A stretch of 64,000 nt of DNA from Ascidia mentula (Eukaryota; Chordata; Ascidiacea; Phlebobranchia; Ascidiidae): positions 17,427,001 to 17,491,000 of the forward strand of contig OX387199.1 of NCBI GenBank assembly GCA_947561715.1, read 5' to 3'. Each line of letters starts with the position of its first letter. Positions within the stretch are counted from its first letter, which is position 1. The notes under the pieces are model-generated. The model saw nothing but the letters and a program-made list of their open reading frames with translations. It ran no database searches and was not told where the DNA came from. Both the position numbers and the translations under genes were made by a program. Of the stretch, positions 12,894 to 22,451 are shown in pieces.

Positions 12894-13953
12894 TTCAATA
12901 TGGGCCATTTTCCCAGAATCTCAAATTCCCTATTAAATACAAAACACAGGACCTTCATTGGTTACCATGTGAAGTTTTATGCCTGGTTGACCAGCGGGCC
13001 CAGAGTTTCGGCTGTTTTTGTGACACCACCTACAGTGCTGTATATGGCCCAGTCAACAGCCTTAGAGCAAGTGTGTGTTCTGGGTGGAAAGATGTGCTTT
13101 CAAAACAGAAAGTCATTCATATACATGCACAACAATATCCTAGAACTTGCAAGGCACCACTCACATGCAGGTACTCATGCCTAATTAAAGTAATTAAATG
13201 GTAATTAGCCAAAATCCAAAGGCTAGTCAGGTACATGCATATGGTAAAAAATCATACGTGTCTCAAAAACATGAAAACAAGATGAAAGTGATGCAATTAA
13301 GTGGCCTGAAAGCACAAGCCAAGTGTGTATTTAATAAAAGTTAATAGCACAGCAACACTAGAAATTATTTACAGACAAGCTAGTGTAATACAGACCTACA
13401 ATGTGATGATGAATTGCATCAGTCCTGATGGTCCAAGTGTCTCAGTTTTTCAGTATGAAGCAACATTTGAATGGCAGCGACTGCCCTCTGTGGCAATAAA
13501 TATAGTGATTAATTTACAAAATAATGTCATTTCATTGGTTATGAACATGCAAAATGTTAATTACAGTTAATTCAGGACTTTGACAAGCATGGATTACTGA
13601 CAAAACACCACGGTAGGTGAGAAAGCATATGTACACAATGCCTTGATGGAAGAGGTACATATCACACAAAGTTTCACACAAATAAAACGCGCAATGTGTT
13701 GCGGAATGGTAATGCAAGGAATACATGCCTGCCATGCAATTTTTTTCGCCTGTTAATAGTCCGCGCCCCAAGAATCAACCATAGGATTTATGTGCAAAAA
13801 TCAGAAAAAAATTGTTTTGTGCCCACTAGGTGGCAATGAGTGACTGGAGCAGCTTCCAAAGCAGTTTGTGTTCTTCAAAATACATAAGTCTACACACTTT
13901 AGGAAAAATTAGACCTATATTGTGCCATTTTAGAAATCTCATTTTTTCCTTAA
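12894..13953 (+). other. Central segment of the composite element
   Basis: Sequence between the two TIR units. A frame from about 12930 to 13170 ends at a GCAG|GTACTC donor-like site, and another stretch near 13330-13500 is open and ends near a splice-like site. These may be captured pieces of a host gene, or chance. I do not recognise the peptides. The left border follows TTCA and the right border precedes from TTAA, both resembling the 4-bp targets of the units. Confidence 0.3.
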
Positions 13954-14780
13954 GGCCGCATCTCTCAATTAAATCCCAAAAATTGAGTTTTAGAAGTCAT
14001 TTGTTATTGTGCACCTGGTTACAGTTTCTCTTGTTTGCCAAAAACAATTGCCGGGTCTGATGACTCATGAAGGGGGACTTCTATTGCTGAACAGAAAAAA
14101 AATTGATTGCAGCTGCATTAAGACAGCACATTGGGGGGTTTTGCAAAGGCTAACTGCTAAATTGTCAGTCCTAGGGGGTGTACAAACAGCCCCGGTGGGG
14201 CCCCAAGACAATTACAAGACATCTAATTCTTCATGAATTGTGTAGAGGAGGGTTGGTGGCTTCACTTAATCGCAAATGGAGGTAACTTTCTGTGATTCAT
14301 TTTTTCACAAAACAAACCTACACTTTTTTCTGCTTTTTTGACCAAAATAATGGCCAACAGAGGGTCAAAATGCCCCCGGGGGAGCAGTTTAAGTAGTTAT
14401 TTTGATTATAAATTTGGCCACAATTCCTTGCCAAGGGTCCGCACTAACAGAAAATCACAAATTGAACATACATTCTGTGATTCATTTTTTCACAAAATCA
14501 ACCTCAATATTTGGGTAGTTTTTCAGCTACATGTACAACAGCACCCTCTACCAATTTACTGCCTGACTAATAGCCCTGAAAAACAAACTAAAACTGCCCC
14601 AAACACGCTGAAAATCGCCCTGGCAACAGCCTGTTCATCTGCGCTCATTCAACCAAAACACTGGCGCCCATGCATGACCCATTGCATTGTTACACACAAT
14701 TTTACTCTGTTACGCAGGAGTTCGAGAAGGGCAATTCCCAACCGGGAAAGTCTTTTCCATAGAAATACAGAGATGCGGCC
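13954..14780 (+). repeat. 827-bp TIR unit 2
   Basis: Direct repeat of 12067-12893, the same length with the same terminal inverted repeats and the same short frames. It is preceded by TTAA (13950-13953) and followed by TTGA. Near-identity to unit 1 argues for recent duplication or gene conversion. Confidence 0.8.
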
Positions 14781-16067
14781 TTGAGAATACAGAGACTGCC
14801 CCATACTGTTGAAAACATTGACATGTTTTATTTATTTTATACATTTGGACAACAGCTTATGACATCCTCAGTTGAACTTTTTGCTTGGTTTGCTTATTTG
14901 CTTAAGGAAATCTCAAACTTAAAATGAATCTCATGTCCTGCGATTTTTGCTGTATTACAATGATTTTGTGTTTATCACAAGATGCAATCTAAGGGACTAG
15001 CTACATTTTAAGGTCTTGGAACTATGCAACATAATCCCTTCAGAAAAGTCACCAGCCTGTGTCAGTTACATTGCCATAAAGTGTTAATTACCTTTCCACA
15101 ATGTCAAGACATGACATTCCATCTTGCCCACCAACAGCATATAGATATCCATCAAGAACGGCAACACCAACACTGGTTCGACAAGTGCTGGTAGGAGCAA
15201 CATCACTCGACCATTGGTTTGTTTGTGGATCAAACCTACAAGACAATATTCAGTTGCATGAATTTAACGTAGGTAGTAGATTTAGTATAACAGTTAAAAG
15301 CGGTGCCTGACATAATTGAATTTTTTCAATGCGCCATATCAGTGTCTGGTCTATAATAGTGAGATTAAAAAAGCTCATGCAAATAGAGTTGTTTACCAGT
15401 CAGTCTCTAAAAAACAGTGCACTAGCAAGTACTATAGTTTCAAGCAGGATTTTTTCGACATATTCCATTATGCAAACCAAAGTTGGGGCTAGTATGATGT
15501 CTAGAAAATTTATGTATGTGCACAACGTGTGGCAAAAATCCATAGGAAATACTACCAAAGCAATACCTAACTAAACATTAAAATCATGCAATAGTAATTA
15601 ATCACCTTTCAACACTGTTTAAGTAGGAAGTGCCGTCATGGCCACCAACTGCATAAAGTAAGTCATCCAACACAGCTACACCGACACCACATCTCCGCTT
15701 GCTCATTGGTGCAACCAATCTCCACTCACGATGTTCAGTAGCGTTCCACTGAACTAATTGCATCTCCACTGCACCAACCTGTATGTTGAAGTAAAAATAA
15801 AATTATAATTTACCAAATAGAACTCTTTGATAAAATAAAGACTTTTTGTCTGATTTTTTTTAACATTTTTTTTTAAAACATATGTCATTATGACCATCAA
15901 TCCTACAATTAGGGATCCAATGTTTTCAAACTAATGCTGAGAGTAATAAATCCTTAAAAAGCTCTGCTGATGCTTTATTTCAATAGCAAAGTTACTGTTG
16001 TCTTAAAAAGCAGTGTGATATGCAGTAAGATTGGCAGTCTGACACTGTGTCTTGGTTTTAATAGATC

Positions 16068-16501
16068 CATAGGCGCCTAGTTTTCATTTTTCCAGGGGGG
16101 GGCGGATGTATTATGACGTCATAATTTGTTACTATGACATCATCAAGTATCGAAAAACTGAGTATGAATTACAATGTATGAGGCGTATTAACCAAAAGGG
16201 CGACGTTAACGATGAACACACGAGGTCGATCTACGACACAACCAATAAGTACCAGTTAGCATATCGTACTGCGAGACTAACGTTGCAACAACCGATGTCA
16301 GTTACGGAAGCGAAACTAGGTCAACATGTTTTTTATGCGTCGTGTAAGAAACACATTGTTTTTAGGACTTTTTTTTCTTAGAACGTTACGATTGCGACGA
16401 GTTACATGGTGCGGACAGACGCGCGTAATAGCCACTCGTTGTTTTTTTTGAAAAACCTGGGGGGGCGCCGCCCCCCCTGCCCCCCGGACTAGGCGCCTAT
16501 G
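16068..16501. mobile_element. 434-bp hAT-like non-autonomous element
   Basis: Perfect 13-bp terminal inverted repeats CATAGGCGCCTAG / CTAGGCGCCTATG, flanked by an exact 8-bp direct repeat AATAGATC (16060-16067 and 16502-16509). Pseudogene B has the empty site with one AATAGATC (near 36479-36486). An 8-bp target duplication plus short TIRs is the hAT hallmark. No transposase domain is present; a 91-codon frame inside (16106-16381) is unrecognised. G-runs next to both ends could form strong secondary structure. Confidence 0.88.
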
Positions 16502-18020
16502 AATAGATCTAGTTCTAATATATATGATATGCATATATATTACCAATTTTTGAAAACACAATTGCAACAACAGACATACATAGGTAAATGTTTACTATTA
16601 ACTTGTCATAACATTGTAGTTACCGCCAACTGCGAACAGAACTTCTCTGGTGATCGGTCGTCTGGGTCTTGTTCTAGGTCCTTGCATCAGAGATCGCTCT
16701 TGAGGCAAAAGCATGTAGTTCTTAGCCTCATCCACCAAATCTCTGCATTGTTCATCATTGTGGATGAGAGCAACAACACTGACAACTCCAACGTGAGCAC
16801 ATGTTGTAAAACCTAAAATAAAACATTAAAACATATAGTTTTATTTGTTTTAAGGTTTACAATTGATTACATGTGTTGAACACCCTATTATCCTGTTACA
16901 AATCACTGTTGATTGCTGGTTTACATGAATTAGGGCCACCTTTGCAATAACATTTTGAAATACAGTTTTTTTATTGCATAACCCAACAAAAGAAACATTA
17001 ACGACTGCCCTAACATAAGAACTAAGAATTGTGTTTTTTAACACAATAATATGTGATAAAAACCTAAAAATCAATTTGACACAATACTACTTTACAGTAC
17101 AAAACGTTACAATTGATAATAATACAGCATTGGCAAATTTTTCAGAAACCTTAGGTAGCAGCGGTCTCCTTTCAGCAATATCGTGTTGAATCCAAGTCAT
17201 CAAAGCCTTGTAAACATGTTCCTCTGATCTGACATTGAGATCATCCGAGCTTATGATCTCTATGAGTTGTTCAACGGGCAGGAACCGAAACTCCTCATTT
17301 TCTTTGACATCTTGAAAATTAGCTTGGGTGAACTTGTCAGCAACTCATAGTAGTTCACGTAAAGCATGAGTGTCGGCAAATGCTCTTATACCAAGGCAGT
17401 TGGATGGATCGAGCTGTCTCTTTAAAAATTCACTGCAAATATCTAAAACAGAAAATGTAAATAGTTCCAACTTCCCTACTACAGGGATTTAAACATGAAT
17501 ATGGTTTGGCATTGAATACATAATTACAAAGCTATTAAATGTAGACAAAGTATCAATAAAATCAATGATTTCACAGCTTTTATTACGACACAACTAAGTC
17601 AAATGGAAGCAAATTTGTAGTAAAAATGCGATTGTACAATAACATCTATCCCCACAATAAATGAACATGCAATACATATGTTTACCTTGAATTTCCACCA
17701 TTTGGAGCAGACAGGCTGCTGGTAGTAATGACTGGACGTTGCCCTCTTCCACAGTTATCTGTGACGTGTAAGCAAAATCCACCAGTAGTACCATTGCTCA
17801 ATGTCACGAATTTCAATCTCACGTAGATGACTTTCAGCTAGCTCAACAGTAAACATGGCCTAAACACAAAATGTTACTCCAATACAATGACTTGTTCGCT
17901 GTTAATAACTGTATGCATGTAGGTATATAAGTTTTGGAACACTATTAATGGATTTGCTCATAATTCTGAGAATAAGAAGACTGGCCCATACTGTTGTTAA
18001 CATTGTCATGTTTCATGTAT

Positions 18021-18058
18021 GCGAAAAACATTTCAGCAAGAACTTATGCCATCATCAG
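18021..18058 (-). ncRNA. Penelope-tail hammerhead-like motif in KLHL20 pseudogene A intron 1
   Basis: Minus strand reads CTGATGA, T, then a weak stem GGCA/TGCT, then GAAA and a TG..CG hairpin. This is a decayed version of the better copy at 47196-47235. The same element is at about 37994-38034 in pseudogene B. It is probably the 3' tail of a Penelope-like element fixed in the intron before duplication. Stem II is mispaired here, so activity is unlikely. Confidence 0.4.
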
Positions 18059-18317
18059 TTTGAATGGCGTGGTTGGTGTGTTTCAATCATTATATGGAAC
18101 TGACCTGACTGATATCACAGATAAGTTTTGTTTTACAAACAAATTGCCAAGGCACAGAAATAAATTTGCACATGTGTATGTTCAGACATGAAATTAAATG
18201 AAACAAGGTAATGTCTTTTTAAAATATCCTGGAACAACTAAACTTACATGAAAATATGGGGATGCTGCAGCAAGAACAGCACGATGGGCAAACAACTTGA
18301 CAGTCTCAACAATAATA

Positions 18318-18430
18318 AACGAGGAAGTGTCAAGCGAGTGAGCAACCTCTATATGTACACACCTCGTGCACAGACAAGTGAACACGATACCATAACGTTT
18401 TACCAGGCTTCTTTCCACCTTTACCAGCAA
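18318..18430 (-). mobile_element. BEL/Pao integrase fragment fused to KLHL20 exon 1 (copy A)
   Basis: On the minus strand this encodes [13 protein letters not shown], then [12 protein letters not shown], then SLDTSSFI, the start of the integrase core of BEL/Pao retrotransposons. It runs without a stop into the remaining BTB codons of KLHL20 exon 1 at about 18317. The join lies in an ATTATTGTTG-like stretch, so microhomology may have guided it. The same join occurs at about 38293 in pseudogene B, so it predates the A/B duplication. No other part of a BEL/Pao element is visible. Confidence 0.65.
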
Positions 18431-18655
18431 GTAAGTATATTTTCGCGTTGTAGATCAAGCTAATTCAAAACACAAACACACAAAAAAACAAGACAAAACA
18501 AGGCACTTTTAAGTTTTGCGCTGTTAGTTGAGAAAGATAAATTGATGGTAACGATTCGGAAACTTTTTTCACCGAAATCCGAATGTAAGAAGGGTGAAAA
18601 CGTTTTCTGGTAAAAGCGCTGACACAAATTGTTTTAAGGTGTGAAAATTATGTCG

Positions 18656-19151
18656 ATGGGCGTAAGTCAACGCAGAAGTAATGCCATGCTTACGCATAGC
18701 AAGGCGGGATCGCCCCACTGCGCAGGCCCTTTATATTTGGCGATCTCAGCTCTAATATTCTGATCATGAGGTTCACAGGCTTCGCAGCCAAGGCATTGCA
18801 GCCAAGCTGGATCAGCCACTTTTCCCGACAAGTCGGAAATGCGTAAGCATGGCATTACTTCTGCGTTGTCTGATTACGGTGGTGGAGATCCTCTACGCAT
18901 GTGAAGGTCGCCTGACAAGTTGTGCGCTTGCGCACCAGTGTACCTTGGCCACAATATACCCCGTGAAGCCACTGAGCTCCTGTAGCTCAGTTGGTAGAGC
19001 GTTGGGCCTGGTTAGCCCAGGGTCGTGAGTTCAAACCTCACCGGGAGCTTGATTTTTCAGATCTCGCTCCGACTTGTCGGGAAAAGTGGCTGATCCAGCT
19101 TGGCTGCAATGCCTTGGCTGCGAAGCCTGTGAACCTCATGGGCGTAAGTCA
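18656..19151. mobile_element. 482-bp insertion with nested inverted repeats and a tRNA-like gene
   Basis: Absent from the paralogous site at about 38634, where ATGGGCGTAAGTCA occurs once. Here that 14-mer flanks the insertion (18656-18669 and 19138-19151). Inside are two interlocked perfect inverted repeats: 29 bp (18669-18697 with 18839-18867) and 72 bp (18765-18836 with 19069-19140). The tRNA-like gene at 18976-19048 lies between the second pair's arms. The architecture suggests a foldback-type or tRNA-related mobile unit, or a repaired break filled by tRNA-region DNA; no transposase or reverse-transcription tail is visible. Confidence 0.75.
18976..19048 (+). tRNA. tRNA-like gene, anticodon GGT (Thr, unusual)
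   Basis: A 73-nt cloverleaf: acceptor GCTCCTG/CGGGAGC (7 bp, one T-G), D stem GCTC/GAGC, anticodon stem TGGGC/GCCCA with loop CTGGTTA, variable loop of 5, and T stem GTGAG/CTCAC with TTCAAAC. Box A (TAGCTCAGTTGG) and box B (GTTCAAACC) are good and a TTTTT terminator follows at 19053-19057. There is one extra base between the D and anticodon stems, and GGT is an anticodon eukaryotes normally avoid, so it may be a tRNA-derived repeat or pseudogene. The body resembles tRNA-Lys outside the anticodon arm. Confidence 0.7.
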
Positions 19152-19568
19152 TTTGTGGTAATTATACACAATCAAACAGCACAATTAAAAATGTTTTGTT
19201 TGTTCAAATCGTATCGGAACAGAAAAATTGTTATTAGTTCAACATAAACTCCCCACTGCATTACACTACTCTAAGTGCAGGCAGAAACAGGTAAGCGCAT
19301 ATATACAAGCAAATTTATATGAAGAAATGAAGCAAAACTCTCGTGTAATATCGATTAAAACTGCGTTTTGTTGAACTCGCGGACTCCCAAGAGACCGTGG
19401 TGTTAATTTACAACTTGATTTGTCGCAAGAACTTTGGTAAATATCACGCGAGGGTCCGCAAACTTTATGTTGTAAACAGGGGACCGTGGCTACAAAAAAA
19501 TTGGGAATCACCGAAATAAAAGCCTCAAAAGAATAACTTTATAACCATGCAGAAAATTTACAATCGAA

Positions 19569-20369
19569 CTAATCGCTAACAGCGAGAAACTCCTTGATTT
19601 CATTGACTTTTTTGCCCACCTCCACTCTCTGGAAATTGCCGTCCTCATTTGGAGTCAACATACTGAAAAACAAAATTTGTATTGTTTGTTTAAGTTGCTT
19701 TTACTGTAGTCTGAAATGACTCCAAATCATGCAAATAACATACATTTGCATCTTGTTATGCACACGTTGGTCAACGCTTACGAATAGCATGGAAATGCGA
19801 CTTTATGCAACCACGTGATTATGGTTGAAGAACTTAAAAACACTTGCCGTTTTAATCTACAAACACTTACCGTTTTATCAGTTTTTTAGCGTTTTCTTTG
19901 CGCAGTACATATCTGTCTTTATTATGTCGTTTGCCTATGCGATTCCCTGTAGCATTCCGTTCTCCGAAGATTTTCTCCAAGTGTTGACACTCGCCAATAT
20001 CAATAGCAAACTTAATGCAAGCAGCAGTTGGAATGTGTTTTACTTGGTCGTATTTTTCGTGGTTGCGAAGAAAGGGCTTTGCCATTTCGAAAGCCAAACC
20101 ATACAGAACATGACGGTACAGCTCGCTGACATTTCGAAACTGCTGGGACCACATTCTTACAAAACCTGCTTTAAAAAAACGCACACAAGTTTGTGGAACT
20201 TAACTGGCTTTTTCTTTTTCGTTTTTGATGTATCTATTCTGTCAAGAATTTTTCCCTTTATACCACCCTCAATTACACCGCCCCTGCTCAAACTTGAAGG
20301 TGTCACACATTCTTCTTCAGATATTACATTGCAAAACTCCTTGCAAGCCTCGTCGATGGTGCAGGATAT
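19569..20369 (-). pseudogene. Family F pseudogene, copy F2
   Basis: Matches F1 and F6 closely but is broken twice. The start codon has become ATA (20367-20369). About 100 codons in the middle (roughly residues 64-166, including the KPGMCI and FWDQLFF blocks) are deleted at a join near 20175. The 3' part (MWSQQFRNVSELYRHVLYGL onward), the donor at 19871|19870 and the 94-nt exon 2 (19662-19569) are still readable. The deletion is recent, since the flanks are nearly identical to F6. Confidence 0.85.
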
Positions 20370-21426
20370 TCTGTTTTACGTATATGTGCATATCAATTTG
20401 AACTGGATACTGGATCTGGCGAGACTGACGCAAATAATAACGATACAACGCGCAAAACCAGCCTCTTCCCTAAACCTGTTTGAAATTAATTACGCGCGGC
20501 ACTAAGCATTTTGTAAAGCACAATAGACCGAAGTTGTATGGCAACAAATACCCCACAAGCTCTAACCTTGTGTTTTGATGAGAAAACGGTTGATGGTTGC
20601 CAAAGTAAATGACGCCCAGACATGACAATTTTTTAACTTCTTTTCGGTTGGTCTCCAGACCTCACAGACCGATGAGCGGATCGACGTTCTTCCGACCTCT
20701 GCGTAAAACAAACCGGAAATGTTAACATTACATTTCCCGGGAAATGCCACAGGGAGCACAGAAATCAGCCTGTTCTGCTTGGTGGTGCCAACAGATCTAT
20801 CTTTACTTGTCTGGTGTCCACAATTACTCACAAACGAGTGGCTGATTGCTCATAGCAAATTGGGGCCTACGAACAACATTGTTTGGTTTATACCTGAGGG
20901 ATTTGTTTTGTAAAGGCTGGGTTCCATGAATATATTATTTTCAAAAATCTACATTAAAAAGATGTTCTCGCACGGCACAATGTTTTCTTTCAAGGGCCTT
21001 GGTCTTGAGTGACTAATCACGACTTTTCCTATTCAAAGTTCAGAACGATATTGTGTTGAATTACGTTGTTCTATTTTTGAACTCAGCAGAGAGAATAGTT
21101 TCGCTTGGTATACCCAGGTATCAACACAAATCAAATACACATTTTCAGTTCCTTGTTGTTCAATTTGTTGCGCCGTTTCTGTTTAACTTCGATGAACAAA
21201 TACGAATCGCATCATATTGCGACACCGCCATTGTTTGTTATTTGTCGTCAAAGCACGACGATGCTGTAAGGTGGCCTTTCAATGAACAGTAGGGAAAGTA
21301 CCTCCAGGTAACAACGAGGAAGGTTATATATGGAGAACCGCAATTGACTTCAATCACTGTTTCATGAACAAACGTCTGAACTGTTGTTGGTTTGAAAGAT
21401 TTGTACGAAAACTAAAAATATTGAAA
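20370..21426. promoter_or_regulatory. Possible two-way promoter between F2 and F3
   Basis: The shared upstream block in about 1 kb, with family genes diverging on either side. Motifs kept from other copies are GGCGAGACTGACGCAAATAA beside the minus-strand gene and GTAACAACGAGGAAGG followed by TTCATGAACAAACGTCTGAAC beside the plus-strand gene. This is the only place in the window where both sides keep a family gene, which makes it the best model of the ancestral layout. No TATA box is evident. Confidence 0.4.
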
Positions 21427-22451
21427 ATGTCTTGCCTGATCGACGAAGCTATGAAGGAGTTGTCCTGCGTAATTTCAGATGAAGAATTTTTAAACACAGA
21501 TGAACTGTGGGACATGAGGGGATTTGGTGGCAATCTAAAGGTCAAAGTTTGCGACAGAATTGAAGAACTAAAAAAACATGGAAAAAGATCCTGTAGTTTT
21601 CAAGACCTTACCTGCAAATCTTACGAGGTGTCTATGGTTAATTCGAACCAGTTGGTCCGACAAATTGTTGCCGCATTTAGTGATGGATCCACATTCAAAC
21701 CCGGATTGTGCGTTGCCTTGCTTCTAAATGGAGAAATAGATGCAGTGATCTTCATGTTTGACGAAGCGCGGTTGGAAACATACACTTGTCCAAAGCAGAA
21801 TGACAAGCACAGAGCGTATTGGCACAAACTCTTTTGTGACACGAAGTGTGCTCATTGGCGCGAGAGAGGTCGTACTGAATATGAGGACAACGACCTGCTC
21901 AATATTCGACAAAACTTTGCGACGGAGTTTCTTCAAACCTGGACTAAACCATTTGCTGACGTTGGCGTGTTGTATCGTCATATCTTGTACGGATTGGCCA
22001 ATGAAATAGCAAAGCCTTTGGTGCGTTTGCATCGAAACCATCAGCATTTGAAGCACATACCTATCGCAGCTTGTATCATATTTGCCATTGAGGCAGGGGA
22101 AAGTCAATATTTGGAGAAGATATTTGGCCAGCATTTCTCCTGTGCTGACTTCGATAACAACAGAATTGACAAATACAAGCGACGCTATAACGTGGCCAAA
22201 GAACTCGTCCAGCGGTTAGTATCGTTATAATATAATTTGTGAATCATCTAGTGTTCAAGTCAATACAAAAGGCGTTAGAATTTAAACATAAATTGAACCT
22301 AAAGTCACGTGCCGTAAAATCGACGTTAATTGGCAACTGTTTTAATATTTTCAGGACACTAGCTTCCAACATGGATGGAAACATACAGATGACGGACGTT
22401 GCCCAAAAAGTCAGACAATTGAAGAGCTTTTTTTCTGTCACTGCTCAATAG
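21427..22451 (+). CDS. Family F gene, copy F3 (divergent, plus strand)
   Basis: Exon 1 is 21427-22214 (MSCLIDEAMKEL ..., ending CAGCG|GTTAGT, phase 2) and exon 2 is 22355-22451 after TATTTTCAG. The product is 294 aa. The ATG at 21427 was chosen because it aligns with MSC in all paralogues; an in-frame ATG at 21364 adds 21 residues that have no counterpart. It is much more diverged than the other copies but keeps YRHILYGL, HIPIAACIIFAIEAGE, LEKIFG, the intron phase and the short last exon. Exon 2 reads LASNMDGNIQMTD, which matches an EF-hand loop at positions 3, 5, 6, 8 and 12 but lacks the first acid. It is the only copy on this strand, transcribed away from F2. Confidence 0.72.

Larger units (their letters stand above)
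12067..14780. mobile_element. Composite DNA element with two 827-bp TIR units
   Basis: Absent at the same point of pseudogene B, where TTTTTTGAGAATACAGAG is uninterrupted (about 35196). The insertion is flanked by TTGA on both sides (12063-12066 and 14781-14784), so the target duplication is 4 bp. It consists of two direct 827-bp units (12067-12893 and 13954-14780), almost identical, each bounded by inverted GGCCGCATCTCT / AGAGATGCGGCC, with 1060 bp between them. No transposase is visible. The 4-bp TTNA-type target recalls piggyBac-, Kolobok- or Sola-like elements, but the superfamily is not settled. The identical units suggest one recent mobilisation as a block. Confidence 0.75.
10723..18317 (-). 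pseudogene. KLHL20: KLHL20 pseudogene A
   Basis: All nine exons of the intact copy at 43046-47677 have counterparts here in the same order, but the gene is broken. Exon 9 (10723-10898) is one base short, which shifts the frame in the last kelch blade. Exon 5 lacks 5 bases near 15745. Exon 3 has a nonsense codon (TGA on the minus strand at 17345-17347) in the BACK domain. Exon 2 lacks 7 bases near 17795. Exon 1 keeps only its last 70 bases (18248-18317, [18 protein letters not shown]) and is then fused to a BEL/Pao integrase fragment. Two transposon insertions, a 2.7-kb composite and a 434-bp hAT-like element, interrupt introns. Spared kelch peptides such as [21 protein letters not shown] remain readable, so duplication is fairly recent. 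Confidence 0.88.
18480..19568. repeat. Array tail block, copy 2 (3' flank of F2), with insertion
   Basis: Copy of the tail block seen at 6860-7450 and, nearly identical, at 38460-39062. It is interrupted by the tRNA-bearing insertion at 18670-19151. No gene other than that is supportable. Confidence 0.7.

Noticed and set aside
12067-14780. Two long direct repeats around a central segment read as an LTR retrotransposon
   Set aside because: The 827-bp units have their own terminal inverted repeats, do not begin TG or end CA, and no primer-binding site, polypurine tract or gag/pol is present between them.
19867-20505. 226-codon plus-strand frame opposite F2
   Set aside because: It is the antisense shadow of the F2 coding sequence; similar shadows occur opposite F1, F4 and F6.
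21364-21426. Start of F3 at the first in-frame ATG (21364)
   Set aside because: The extra 21 residues have no counterpart in any paralogue, while the ATG at 21427 gives the shared MSC start.
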